64,000 nucleotides of DNA from Dryocola sp032000125 (lineage in GTDB: Bacteria; Pseudomonadota; Gammaproteobacteria; Enterobacterales; Enterobacteriaceae), in assembly GCA_032000125.1 (NCBI GenBank), contig DAMALH010000003.1:62001-126000 (forward strand), given 5' to 3'. Position numbers and translations under genes: made by a program. Shown here in pieces: positions 7,286 through 15,929 of this stretch (within the stretch, counting starts at the first letter, position 1; each line of letters opens with the position of its first letter). The notes beneath the pieces are model-generated. The model saw only the letters and a list, made by a program, of their open reading frames with translations, was not told the origin of the DNA and did no database searches.

Positions 7286-8296
7286 TTATTTTGTTAATAC
7301 GACTTTACCCAGCATATCGCCACGCTCCACAAGGGCATGCGCCTCTTTGAGGGTGGCAACATTGATACCAGAAAGTTGTTTCGTTACCGTTGTACGGATG
7401 CGGTCTTGCTCCACCAGCGTGGCTATCCTGTTGAGCAATTCACCCTGCTTACGTTGGGAATCGGTCTGAAAAATTGAACGGGTAAACATCAGCTCCCAAT
7501 GTACCGAAAGCGATTTCAGCTTGAAGGGCGCGATGTCCAGCGTGCGTGGGTCATCAATCAGGGCAAAGTGTCCTTCCGGCTCAAGCACGTCGACAATTTG
7601 TTGCAGATACGACTCGCTATTGTTCAAGCCAACCACATGCGTAACGCCGCTAAAACCCAGCGCCTCAAGCTGGGGACGCAGAGGTTCAGCGTGGTTAATT
7701 ACGTAATGAGCGCCATGATTCATAACCCATTCTTTTGAGGCAGAGCGCGACGCCGTGCCGATAACCGTCAGCCCGGTTAATTCTCGCGCCAATTGCGTGA
7801 GAATCGATCCCACGCCGCCTGCCGCCCCCAAAATAAGCAACGTGCCTGAACGAGCGGGATTCACGTGCTGGACCTTTAGGCGATCGAACAATAACTCCCA
7901 CGCGGTGATGCCGGTGAGGGGCAACGACGCTGCTTCTGCAAAATCAAGGTTGGCTGGCATTCTGCCAACGATGCGTTCATCAACCAGCTGCTGCTGGCAA
8001 TAGCTGCCGTGGCGACGCATGTCGCCCGCGTACCACACGCGATCGCCGGTTTTGAAATGGCTGACTTTCGCCCCTGTGGCAATGACCACGCCGGCAGCAT
8101 CCCAGCCGGGAATACGAAAATGACCGGACTCTGGCTGTGAATTGGCACGAACCTTCACGTCTACCGGATTAATCGAGATCGCACGAACGTCAACCAGCAG
8201 ATCGTAAGGGCCGGGTTCAGGCTCCGGTAAATCAATGTCCACCAGTGAGTTAGCGTCTTGCAGGGGCAGTGCATTATAAAAACCGATTGCTTTCAT
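7286..8296 (-). CDS. Zinc-type alcohol dehydrogenase-like / quinone reductase (MDR family)
   Basis: 336 residues. A GroES-like N-terminal half (DVKVRANSQPESGHFRIPGW) and a Rossmann half with LLILGAAGGVGSILTQLA at about 155-172. The usual zinc cysteines are absent, placing it in the zinc-free quinone oxidoreductase branch of the MDR superfamily (ZADH1/YhdH type). Probable activity: NADPH reduction of a quinone or enone. First gene of an operon with the HbpS-like gene, divergent from a LysR regulator, a common arrangement for electrophile- or quinone-stress genes. Confidence 0.8.
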   Translation of the reverse strand: MKAIGFYNALPLQDANSLVDIDLPEPEPGPYDLLVDVRAISINPVDVKVRANSQPESGHFRIPGWDAAGVVIATGAKVSHFKTGDRVWYAGDMRRHGSYCQQQLVDERIVGRMPANLDFAEAASLPLTGITAWELLFDRLKVQHVNPARSGTLLILGAAGGVGSILTQLARELTGLTVIGTASRSASKEWVMNHGAHYVINHAEPLRPQLEALGFSGVTHVVGLNNSESYLQQIVDVLEPEGHFALIDDPRTLDIAPFKLKSLSVHWELMFTRSIFQTDSQRKQGELLNRIATLVEQDRIRTTVTKQLSGINVATLKEAHALVERGDMLGKVVLTK

Positions 8297-8325
8297 CTCT
8301 TTTACTCGTCAGTGAGGAACCGAAT

Positions 8326-8383
8326 CGAAAGAGTGCCCGGTTCAGAGCGAGCGAAAAACATGTTAAATTAACTAACTCTTTCG
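8326..8383. promoter_or_regulatory. Inverted repeats between the dehydrogenase and LysR genes
   Basis: CGAAAGAGT (8326-8334) and ACTCTTTCG (8375-8383) are perfect inverted repeats 40 bases apart. An 11-base palindrome GTTAAATTAAC lies at 8362-8372 between them. Typical layout for LysR recognition and activation sites in a divergent promoter. Confidence 0.55.
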
Positions 8384-8400
8384 TCAAAACAGCGAAAATC

Positions 8401-9306
8401 ATGCGCCTTGATGATGTGCAGCTTTTTGTGCAGACGGCCGAGGCCGGGAGTTTCTCCCGGGTCGCGCGTCAGCTTAATATCACGCCCGCCTTTGTCAGCG
8501 GCGCAATTTTACGTCTTGAAAAACATCTGGGAAGCCGGCTGTTTATTCGCAACACCCGAAATCTGCGGCTGTCGGATGAAGGAATACGCTATCTGCCTTA
8601 CGCCCGTTGCGTGGTAGACCAAATGCTGCTGGGCGAGCAGGCCTTAAACGAAGGGAAAAATACCTTAACCGGCACTTTGCGTTTGTCGGCCCCTTCTGAT
8701 TTTGGGCGCAATTTGCTGCTGCCCTGGCTTGATGAATTTCAGCTGCAGCATCCCCGGCTATCGCTAAATCTTCGCATCAGCGATCGGGCAGTGGATTTAA
8801 TCAGCGATCCGGTTGATGCCGCGATTCGTTATGGCCGTCCAGGGGATTCCTCGCTGGTTGCCTGGCCGCTTACAAACGGATTACGCCGCGCCTTGTGCGC
8901 CTCACCGGAATACATTGCGCGTCACGGTCGGCCAGAACACCCCGATGATTTAGTGCACCACAACTGCCTGTACTATGTCTGGAGCGAACAAATTTTCCAG
9001 CGCTGGCATTTTTCTTTGCCCGACGAGGAGTGCGTAATAAACATCAATGGCAATCGCTTTAGCGATGATGCCGATGTAGTCAGAAGATGGGCCTGTGCAG
9101 GACAGGGACTGGTATACAAATCCCGACTTGACCTGCTACCGGACATTCTGGCGGGCAGGCTGGTAGAACTGTTCCCCGAGTCATGGTGCGAGCCGTCTCC
9201 CCTTCATCTGGTCGCAGCGCATCGCTCCCAGGCCACGCCCACGCTTGAGCATCTGCGGATCTGGCTGCAGCAGCGTTGTGCGCAACTGCTCAAAAGATCT
9301 GAATAA
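8401..9306 (+). CDS. LysR-family transcriptional regulator
   Basis: 301 residues from MRLDDVQLFVQTAEAGSFS (8401); an upstream in-frame start at 8269 would overlap the divergent gene and add a non-homologous tail. LysR winged helix at 1-60 (VARQLNITPAFVSGAILRLE), periplasmic-binding-like effector domain after 90 (LRLSAPSDFGRNLLLPWLD). Member of the group with one-letter relatives such as DsdC/AaeR-like YafC regulators. Expected to control the divergent dehydrogenase operon; inducer unknown. Confidence 0.87.
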   Translation: MRLDDVQLFVQTAEAGSFSRVARQLNITPAFVSGAILRLEKHLGSRLFIRNTRNLRLSDEGIRYLPYARCVVDQMLLGEQALNEGKNTLTGTLRLSAPSDFGRNLLLPWLDEFQLQHPRLSLNLRISDRAVDLISDPVDAAIRYGRPGDSSLVAWPLTNGLRRALCASPEYIARHGRPEHPDDLVHHNCLYYVWSEQIFQRWHFSLPDEECVININGNRFSDDADVVRRWACAGQGLVYKSRLDLLPDILAGRLVELFPESWCEPSPLHLVAAHRSQATPTLEHLRIWLQQRCAQLLKRSE

Positions 9307-9344
9307 ACCGCGCTGAGCATTTTAGCTTTGCGTTATGGGTTAAA

Positions 9345-9373
9345 GCGGCTGTAAAAAAAACCATCACAGCCGC
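9345..9373. terminator. Bidirectional terminator between the LysR gene and patD
   Basis: GCGGCTGT (9345-9352) pairs with ACAGCCGC (9366-9373). The 13-base loop contains a run of A on the plus strand; position between two converging genes supports termination of both. Confidence 0.6.
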
Positions 9374-9383
9374 CTTAAACACG

Positions 9384-10808
9384 CTAGTGCTTAATCATCA
9401 CATGCCGGATTACGGTATAATCCTCAAGCCCGAACAGGGACATATCTTTGCCGTAGCCTGAGAGCTTTTGTCCGCCATGCGGCATTTCGCTGACCAGCAT
9501 AAAGTGCGTGTTGACCCAGGTGCAGCCGTATTGCAGCCTGGCGCTCAGACGATGCGCACGCCCTACATCCTGCGTCCAGACAGAAGATGCCAGCCCGTAA
9601 GGAGAGTCGTTCGCCCAGTCCAGCACCTGCTCTTCATCGTTAAACGACGTGACGCTTACCACCGGGCCAAACACCTCTTTCTGCACGATATCATCTTCCT
9701 GCTTCGCCCCGGCAAGCAGCGTCGGCTGGAAGTAATATCCCGGCCCTTCCACCTTCGCCCCGCCCGTTACGACTTTCACGTGCGATAAGGCTTTGGCGGC
9801 ATCCACCGCTTTGGTTACGCGCTCAAGATGCGCTTGTGAACTCAGCGGCCCAAGTTCCGTAGATTCCTCTTCCGGCGCGCCGTATTTCAGGCTTGCGACG
9901 GCCGCGCCAAGCTTTTCAACCAGCCTGGCGTAAATACCTTCTTGCGCATAGATACGGCAGGCGGCGGTACAGTCCTGTCCCGCGTTGTAGTAGCCAAAGG
10001 TACGCACTCCCTCCACCACGGCGTCCAGGTCCGCATCGTCAAACACGATAACCGGCGCTTTCCCACCCAGTTCCATATGCGTGCGCTTAATCGACGGCGC
10101 GGTATGGCTGATGATGTGCTCACCCGTAGCGATAGAGCCGGTGAGCGAAACCATGCGCACTTTAGTATGCCCGGTCAGCGCATCGCCCACCGTCTGCCCG
10201 CGTCCGAACAGCACGTTCAGCACGCCTGCCGGGAAGATATCTTTCGCCAGTTCGGCAAGCTTAAAGGCGGTCAGCGGCGTAATCTCCGAAGGTTTAATAA
10301 CCACGCAGTTTCCCGCTGCCAGCGCGGGCCCGAGTTTCCACGCCGCCATCATCAGCGGATAGTTCCAGGGTGCAATAGAAGCCACCACGCCTACGGGATC
10401 GCGGCGGATCATTGACGTATGCCCGCTCAGGTATTCACCCGCAGCAAGCCCGTTCAGGCAGCGGCCTGCGCCGGCAAAGAAACGGAAGACGTCCACCACC
10501 GCCGGGATCTCATCATTCAGCGCGCAGTGATACGGCTTGCCGCAGTTTAGAGATTCCAGCCGGGCAAACTCTTCCGCGTGTTGTTCAATAACGTCAGCAA
10601 GCTTTAAAAGATGTTCCGCGCGCTCTTTTGGCGTGGTCTGCCCCCAGCTACGGAAGGCCGTATCCGCCGCCAGCACCGCATCGTTAACCTGCTCTACGGT
10701 GGCTTCTGCTATCTCCAGCAGTACCTCACCGGTGGCCGGATTATAAACCGGCAGCTTTTCACCCAGCCCTTCCACTAACTGGCCGTCGATCAACAGTTGG
10801 CTTTGCAT
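9384..10808 (-). CDS. patD: Gamma-aminobutyraldehyde dehydrogenase
   Basis: 474 residues, same length as E. coli PatD (YdcW). Aldehyde dehydrogenase fold with glutamate in MELGGKAP (E246) and catalytic cysteine C280 in GQDCTAACR; NAD motif SLTGSIATGE at 221-230. Known role: oxidises 4-aminobutanal from putrescine transamination to GABA. Last gene of ydcSTUV-patD, 18 bases after ydcV, so import of a polyamine-like substrate and its oxidation are coupled. Confidence 0.93.
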   Translation of the reverse strand: MQSQLLIDGQLVEGLGEKLPVYNPATGEVLLEIAEATVEQVNDAVLAADTAFRSWGQTTPKERAEHLLKLADVIEQHAEEFARLESLNCGKPYHCALNDEIPAVVDVFRFFAGAGRCLNGLAAGEYLSGHTSMIRRDPVGVVASIAPWNYPLMMAAWKLGPALAAGNCVVIKPSEITPLTAFKLAELAKDIFPAGVLNVLFGRGQTVGDALTGHTKVRMVSLTGSIATGEHIISHTAPSIKRTHMELGGKAPVIVFDDADLDAVVEGVRTFGYYNAGQDCTAACRIYAQEGIYARLVEKLGAAVASLKYGAPEEESTELGPLSSQAHLERVTKAVDAAKALSHVKVVTGGAKVEGPGYYFQPTLLAGAKQEDDIVQKEVFGPVVSVTSFNDEEQVLDWANDSPYGLASSVWTQDVGRAHRLSARLQYGCTWVNTHFMLVSEMPHGGQKLSGYGKDMSLFGLEDYTVIRHVMIKH

Positions 10809-10826
10809 AGCGATACCCTTCTCAAG

Positions 10827-11633
10827 TTATTTCCCGCTGCCCGCAACGTCTTCTCCGCCGCGGCTCAGCCAGTACGCCCCTAAAATAGGAATAGTGGTCA
10901 TCAGCATCACCAGCAGAGCGACCACGTTGGTCACCGGCACTTCACGCGGCCTGCCAAGCTGGTTAAGCAGCCACAGCGGTAAAGTACGTTCATGCCCGGC
11001 GGTAAAGGTGGTGACGATAATTTCATCAAACGACAGCGCAAAGGCCAGCATGCCGCCCGCCAGCAGCGCCGAGCCAAGGTTTGGCAAAATCACATAGCGG
11101 AAGGTTTGCCAACCGTCGGCCCCTAAATCCATCGACGCCTCGATTAAGCTATACGAGGTGCGTCGAAAACGCGCGATTACGTTATTAAAAACGATCACCA
11201 CGCAAAAGGTCGCGTGCCCGATGACGATGGTGAGAAAACCCGGTTCGATGCTCAAGGTTTTAAAGGCGGTAAGCAGCGCGATACCGGTAATAATTCCCGG
11301 CAGCGCAATGGGCAGCAGCATTAGCAAAGAGATAGCGTTCTTGCCGAAAAATTCGCGCCGCCACAGGGCTGCGGCGGCCAGCGTGCCGAGGATCAAAGCA
11401 ATTATAGTCGCCAGCGCGGCAATTTTAAGTGACAACGTCACCGCATCAAGAATATCGCTTCGCGCCGCCGCCACGCTGAACCAGCGCAATGTAAGGCCCT
11501 GCGGCGGAAAACTGAAGGCCGCCTCCTCGGTGTTAAACGCGTATAGCGCGATGATAGCCAGCGGGAAATGCAGGAAAATAACCCCGCCCCAGGCGGCTAT
11601 TTTTAACAGCAGCGGCGCGCGTTCAGAGTGCAT
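10827..11633 (-). CDS. ydcV: ABC transporter permease YdcV (polyamine type)
   Basis: 268 residues, about six membrane segments. The coupling motif EASMDLGADGWQTFRYVILP contains the EAA loop (about 165-184) that contacts the ATPase. Overlaps ydcU by 11 bases. Inner-membrane half of the YdcSTUV importer, most similar to PotC/PotI of putrescine systems. Confidence 0.9.
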   Translation of the reverse strand: MHSERAPLLLKIAAWGGVIFLHFPLAIIALYAFNTEEAAFSFPPQGLTLRWFSVAAARSDILDAVTLSLKIAALATIIALILGTLAAAALWRREFFGKNAISLLMLLPIALPGIITGIALLTAFKTLSIEPGFLTIVIGHATFCVVIVFNNVIARFRRTSYSLIEASMDLGADGWQTFRYVILPNLGSALLAGGMLAFALSFDEIIVTTFTAGHERTLPLWLLNQLGRPREVPVTNVVALLVMLMTTIPILGAYWLSRGGEDVAGSGK

Positions 11634-12567
11634 CGAAAGCCCCCAGACGTTTAACGATCGTCAGATAAACGGCGATAAGCACAATGGGCACCAGCGTAAA
11701 AGCCGCCGCCATCGGCATGTTGCCAATCGCCCCCTGCTGGGAATAAACCATATTGCCGATGAAATACCCCGGCGGCCCCACCAGTTGCGGCACAATGAAG
11801 TCGCCAAGCGTTAAGGAAAAGGTGAAAATCGACCCCGCCGCTACCCCCGGAATAGCAAGCGGCAGAATGACGTGGCGGAACGTTTGCGCAGGCCGCGCGC
11901 CCAAATCCGCTGAAGCCTGAAGCAAGGACGGCGGAAGCCGCTCAAGCGCTGCCTGTATCGGCAAAATCATAAACGGCAGCCAGATGTATACAAACACCAG
12001 GAAGCGCCCCAGCCCGGAGGTGGACAGCGTGTTACCGCCCACGGCGGGAAACGTCAGTACGGCGCTCAACACCGGCTCAAGGCCCAGATGCGTCAAAAAC
12101 CACTGCGCCACGCCGTCCCTCGCCAGCAGCAGCGTCCAGGCATAGGCCTTAACGATATAGCTCGCCCACATCGGCAGCATTACCGCGATATAAAAGAACG
12201 CCTTTAGCTTGCCGCTGGTATAGCGCGCCATGAAATACGCCATCGGGAAAGCCAGCACCGCGCTTGCCAGGGTGACGGCTATCGCCATGGTGAGCGTGCG
12301 TAAAATAATGTCGTAGTTAGCCGGATGAAAAAGCGCCGCCAGGTTGGTAAGGGTCAGCTCCGGCGTTACCGACATGGTGAAGTCATCGAAGGTATAGAAG
12401 CCCTGCCAGAGCAGGGACAGCAGCGAACCAAAATAAATTACGCCAAACCACAGCAGCGGCGGCAACAGCAGCAGCGCCAGCCAGAACGTCGGGCGCTGCC
12501 AGAGGAAGGTGGTCAGGCGACGCAGCAAACGCCGCTCGTTCCGTGCTGCGGGAAGGCTCATATCCAT
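11623..12567 (-). CDS. ydcU: ABC transporter permease YdcU (polyamine type)
   Basis: 314 residues from MDMSLPAARNERR; GGAGAAGG sits five bases upstream. Six membrane segments after a basic N-terminus; EAA-type loop QASADLGARPAQTFRHVILP at about 216-235. Partner of YdcV, PotB/PotH-like. One base separates it from the ydcT stop codon. Confidence 0.9.
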   Translation of the reverse strand: MDMSLPAARNERRLLRRLTTFLWQRPTFWLALLLLPPLLWFGVIYFGSLLSLLWQGFYTFDDFTMSVTPELTLTNLAALFHPANYDIILRTLTMAIAVTLASAVLAFPMAYFMARYTSGKLKAFFYIAVMLPMWASYIVKAYAWTLLLARDGVAQWFLTHLGLEPVLSAVLTFPAVGGNTLSTSGLGRFLVFVYIWLPFMILPIQAALERLPPSLLQASADLGARPAQTFRHVILPLAIPGVAAGSIFTFSLTLGDFIVPQLVGPPGYFIGNMVYSQQGAIGNMPMAAAFTLVPIVLIAVYLTIVKRLGAFDAL

Positions 12568-12568
12568 T

Positions 12569-13582
12569 TCATCCTTCTCCGTGCAGCGGCACCATCGCCG
12601 CTCGCGGCCACGCCGCCGTCACCTGTTGCCCAATCTGATAGCGCTCATCACAAACAAGCCGCTGCGGATTGGGCTCGCTGACCAGCAGTTTTTCGCCTCC
12701 CGAAAGGCGCAGCTCCAGCCGCGTTGCCGCCCCCTGGTAATGGATCTCCTGCACCGTTCCGGCAGCCTGTATTTCGCCTTCGCGATCGATAACGATATGT
12801 TCCGGGCGCAGTGAAAACAGCAGCTCATCGCCGCAAAGCTTAAGCGCAAGTCCTGGAGCAATGACGTTAGACGTCCCGACAAAGCCTGCAACAAAAGCCG
12901 TGCGCGGCTGCATATAGAGCTGGCGCGGCGTATCTACCTGCTCAATGCGTCCGTTGTTAAACACCGCAACGCGGTCGGACATGGAGAGCGCTTCGCTCTG
13001 GTCGTGGGTGACAAAGATAAAAGTGATGCCCAGTTCGCGCTGGAGTTTTTTCAGCTCGCCCTGCATCTGCTCGCGCAGCTTCAAATCAAGCGCGCCAAGC
13101 GGTTCGTCAAGCAGCAGAACGCGCGGACGATTAACCAGCGCTCGAGCCAACGCCACGCGCTGTCGCTGCCCGCCAGAAAGCTGCGACGGCTTGCGGGCAT
13201 GAACAAAGCCGAGGGCAACCTGCTCAAGCGCCGCCTGAGCCGCCGCCTTGCGGGTTTTCCTGTCAACGCCTTTCACCATCAGCCCGTACGCGACGTTTTC
13301 CAGCACCGTCATGTGGGGGAACAGGGCATAATCCTGAAACACCGTGTTCACATCGCGCTGATAAGGCGGCACGTCCTGTGCCGGCTTGCCGAATATAGAG
13401 ATTGTGCCGCTGGACACCTGCTCAAAACCGGCAATCATCCGCAGGCAGGTGGTTTTGCCCGAGCCGGAAGGCCCGAGCAGCGAGAAAAATTCTCCGTCGG
13501 CAATATCAATGGATACGCCGTCCACGGCGCGGACATCGCCATAAACCCGTGAAACATCATGAAACTGAACGGCATAAGTCAT
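12569..13582 (-). CDS. ydcT: ABC transporter ATP-binding protein YdcT
   Basis: 337 residues. Walker A GPSGSGKTT at 38-46, signature LSGGQRQR near 137-144, Walker B VLLLDEPLGALD just after; C-terminal TOBE-like domain from about 235. PotA/PotG family. Energises import through YdcU and YdcV on the cytoplasmic face. Follows ydcS by 14 bases. Confidence 0.91.
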   Translation of the reverse strand: MTYAVQFHDVSRVYGDVRAVDGVSIDIADGEFFSLLGPSGSGKTTCLRMIAGFEQVSSGTISIFGKPAQDVPPYQRDVNTVFQDYALFPHMTVLENVAYGLMVKGVDRKTRKAAAQAALEQVALGFVHARKPSQLSGGQRQRVALARALVNRPRVLLLDEPLGALDLKLREQMQGELKKLQRELGITFIFVTHDQSEALSMSDRVAVFNNGRIEQVDTPRQLYMQPRTAFVAGFVGTSNVIAPGLALKLCGDELLFSLRPEHIVIDREGEIQAAGTVQEIHYQGAATRLELRLSGGEKLLVSEPNPQRLVCDERYQIGQQVTAAWPRAAMVPLHGEG

Positions 13583-13596
13583 CCCAACCTCCGGGT

Positions 13597-14742
13597 TTAA
13601 CGGCCGCCCATAATGGCGATATAGTCCTGCGTCCAGCGGCTGTAGGGGACAAACTTGCCGCCGCTTGCAACGGGGGTTTTCCAGAACATGATTTTGTCGA
13701 AGAAGTTATACCCGTTGGTTTCACAGCCTTTCTCACCAAGCAGCGTGCTTGCTTTGCAGCCCGCGGCGACAACCGGCAGCGAGCCAAACCACGCCGCCAC
13801 GTCTCCCTGCACTTTTGGCGCAAGCGACCAGTTCATCCATTTATAGGCGCAGTTCATGTGCTTCGCATCGGCGTGCAGCATAGTGGTATCCGCCCAGCCG
13901 GTAACGCCTTCTTTCGGGAACACGGTAGCAATGGGCTGGCCTTCTCCTTTTAAGGCGTTAGCCTGATAAGGCCAGGCGCTGGAGGCCACTACGCCCTCGT
14001 TTTTAAAATCGCTCATCTGTACGGTGGTATCGTGCCAGTAGCGATGGATCAGGGCGTGCTGATCGCGCAGCACCTTTAGCACCGCCTGATATTGCTCTTC
14101 GGTGAGCTGGTAGGGATCCTTGATGCCAAGCTGCGGCTGAGTGGCTTTAACATAAAGCGCCGCATCCGCGATATAAATCGGGCCGTCGTAGGCCTGTACG
14201 CGCCCCTGGTTTGTTTTGCCGTCCGGCAGATTTTGTTTTACAAACAACACGCCCCAGCTATCCGGCGGCGTCGGGAAAGTTTTGGTGTTGTACATCAGCA
14301 GGTTTGGCCCCCACTGATAAGGCGTGCCGTAGACTTTTCCGTCAACGTTAAACCAGGAGCCCTTCTCCAGACGAGGATCGACCGTCTTCCAGTTCGGGAT
14401 CAGCGCCGTATTGATCGGCTGCACGCGTTTTCCCATGATAAGGCGCAGCGACGCATCGCCCGAGGCGGTGACCAGATCGTAACCGCCCTTCGCCATCAGG
14501 CTCACCATTTCATCGGAGGTGGCCGCCGTTTTAACGTTTACCTTACAGCCGGTTTCTTTTTCAAAACCGCTCACCCAGTCATACTGTTTATCGGTATCGC
14601 CCCGTTCGATGTAGCCCGGCCAGGCGATAATATCTAGCTGCCCTTCGCCTTCGCCAATCTGCGTGGGAAGCCCCGCTGCCTGCGCTGAAAGCACGGTCAA
14701 ACAGAGGGAGGAAAGGGTCCAAAGAGCCTGTTTTGTACGCAT
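13597..14742 (-). CDS. ydcS: Periplasmic substrate-binding protein YdcS
   Basis: 381 residues, as in E. coli. Sec signal peptide MRTKQALWTLSSLCLTVLSA with cleavage after AQA. PotD/PotF-like binding fold: LDIIAWPGYIERGDTDKQYD opens the mature protein, as in polyamine binders. E. coli YdcS is also reported to have poly-3-hydroxybutyrate synthase activity. First gene of the operon. Four cysteines near the C-terminal part (NCAYKW, GCKAS, GCETNG) could form disulfides. Confidence 0.91.
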   Translation of the reverse strand: MRTKQALWTLSSLCLTVLSAQAAGLPTQIGEGEGQLDIIAWPGYIERGDTDKQYDWVSGFEKETGCKVNVKTAATSDEMVSLMAKGGYDLVTASGDASLRLIMGKRVQPINTALIPNWKTVDPRLEKGSWFNVDGKVYGTPYQWGPNLLMYNTKTFPTPPDSWGVLFVKQNLPDGKTNQGRVQAYDGPIYIADAALYVKATQPQLGIKDPYQLTEEQYQAVLKVLRDQHALIHRYWHDTTVQMSDFKNEGVVASSAWPYQANALKGEGQPIATVFPKEGVTGWADTTMLHADAKHMNCAYKWMNWSLAPKVQGDVAAWFGSLPVVAAGCKASTLLGEKGCETNGYNFFDKIMFWKTPVASGGKFVPYSRWTQDYIAIMGGR

Positions 14743-15041
14743 TGCTGGTACTCCTGTCTGAAAGAAAGGCTCGCGCGGCTGAATACAAGCGCGGAAGCAC
14801 GAAAAAATCCCCGTAAAAAAACAATAGTCTGCGCCAATATGACGAGCATGGCGGCAGAGGTAAATTTCACCAGGTTGTGATAGAGCGCGCAGTAAAAAGC
14901 GTCAGGGCGCTTAGCGAATTAAGCCGCTCCAGGGTACCGTAAGGTATGATTTTTCAAGCGTAGACAGCGGATGAACTCGCCGCTTCAGCAAGCGCTTTGT
15001 TTTTGGTAATTATAAAAATTTCATATGGATGGAGGTGAAAA
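14743..15041. other. Divergent promoter region of ydcS and the VOC gene
   Basis: About 300 bases without a gene between divergent starts. It should hold the promoters of the ydcS operon and the VOC/TOBE pair. A GGAGGTG ribosome site lies at 15031-15037. No clear operator palindrome was found. Confidence 0.5.
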
Positions 15042-15428
15042 ATGCAGGTTGCTCATATCGCGTTATGGACAAAAGATCTGGCGCGCGCCGCGCGTTTCTG
15101 GCGTGAGCATTTTAACGCTACCGTGGGCGAGGCTTATCATTCAAAGCGGCGCGAGGGATTTATCTCGCATTTTGTTACCCTGGAGAACGGCCCGTCGCTG
15201 GAACTTATGACGCTGCCGGGCCTGATTGATAAGCCGCCGCGTGAAGACAACCGCACCGGCTGGGCGCATATTGCCATAAGCCTGGGCTCCGTCGAGGCCG
15301 TCGACAAACTGGCCGCAGCGCTTACCCCCTCTGGCGCGCTGGTACATGCCGCTCGCTGGACCGGCGATGGTTTTTACGAAGCGGTGATTGCCGACCCGGA
15401 TGGTAACCTGATTGAGATCACATCCTGA
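15042..15428 (+). CDS. VOC-family (glyoxalase/dioxygenase fold) protein
   Basis: 128 residues. Opens with VAHIALWTKDLARAARFW and ends FYEAVIADPDGNLIEITS, the paired beta-alpha-beta-beta-beta modules of the VOC fold. Potential metal ligands: H5 (VAHIAL), E in SLELM, H in WAHIAIS and E in LIEIT, so a metal site is probable. Substrate unknown (glyoxalase, isomerase or resistance-type). GGAGGTG lies four bases before the start. The TOBE gene follows 42 bases later. Confidence 0.78.
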   Translation: MQVAHIALWTKDLARAARFWREHFNATVGEAYHSKRREGFISHFVTLENGPSLELMTLPGLIDKPPREDNRTGWAHIAISLGSVEAVDKLAAALTPSGALVHAARWTGDGFYEAVIADPDGNLIEITS

Positions 15429-15470
15429 TGTTCTACGCTTAAAACTAACTTTTGTTCTTACGGAGGGTTT

Positions 15471-15899
15471 ATGACTATCTCTTCTCGCAACCAGTTAACG
15501 GGTAAAGTCAGCCACGTTGCCGCTGGCGCGGTCAATGACGAAGTAGAAATCACGCTAGGCAGCGGCGGCAAGCTGATAGCCGTGGTGACACGCAACAGCG
15601 TGAAATCGCTGGATTTGAAGCCCGGCAAAGAAGTTATCGCCCTGATCAAAGCGCCCTGGGTTACGCTTGCTACCGAAGATTGCGGCTATCAGTTTTCTGC
15701 CCGTAACCAGTTTCCTGGTTCCGTGCTGTCACTGTTAAGAGGCGCGGTTAACACCACGGTAAACGTCTCCGTCGACGGGGGCTCGGAGCTGACGGCGGTG
15801 ATCACTAACGAAGCCGTCGATGAAATGGCGCTAAAGAACGGCAGCCGCCTAATCGCGCTGATTAAAGCCTCTTCCGTTCTGCTGGCGGTGAAGAAGTAG
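15471..15899 (+). CDS. Tandem TOBE-domain molybdopterin/molybdate-binding protein
   Basis: 142 residues made of two copies of a TOBE (Mop) domain: SARNQ-type starts at residues 4-8 (SSRNQLTGKVSHVAAGAVND) and 76-80 (SARNQFPGSVLSLLRGAVNT), each ending in I-ALIKA-PWVTL or SSVLL. This is the molbindin/ModG architecture, which stores or buffers molybdate or tungstate oxyanions in the cytoplasm. No signal peptide. GGAGG precedes the start. Confidence 0.85.
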   Translation: MTISSRNQLTGKVSHVAAGAVNDEVEITLGSGGKLIAVVTRNSVKSLDLKPGKEVIALIKAPWVTLATEDCGYQFSARNQFPGSVLSLLRGAVNTTVNVSVDGGSELTAVITNEAVDEMALKNGSRLIALIKASSVLLAVKK

Positions 15900-15929
15900 T
15901 TACGGTTGCATCGCGGTGGAGACAACTCT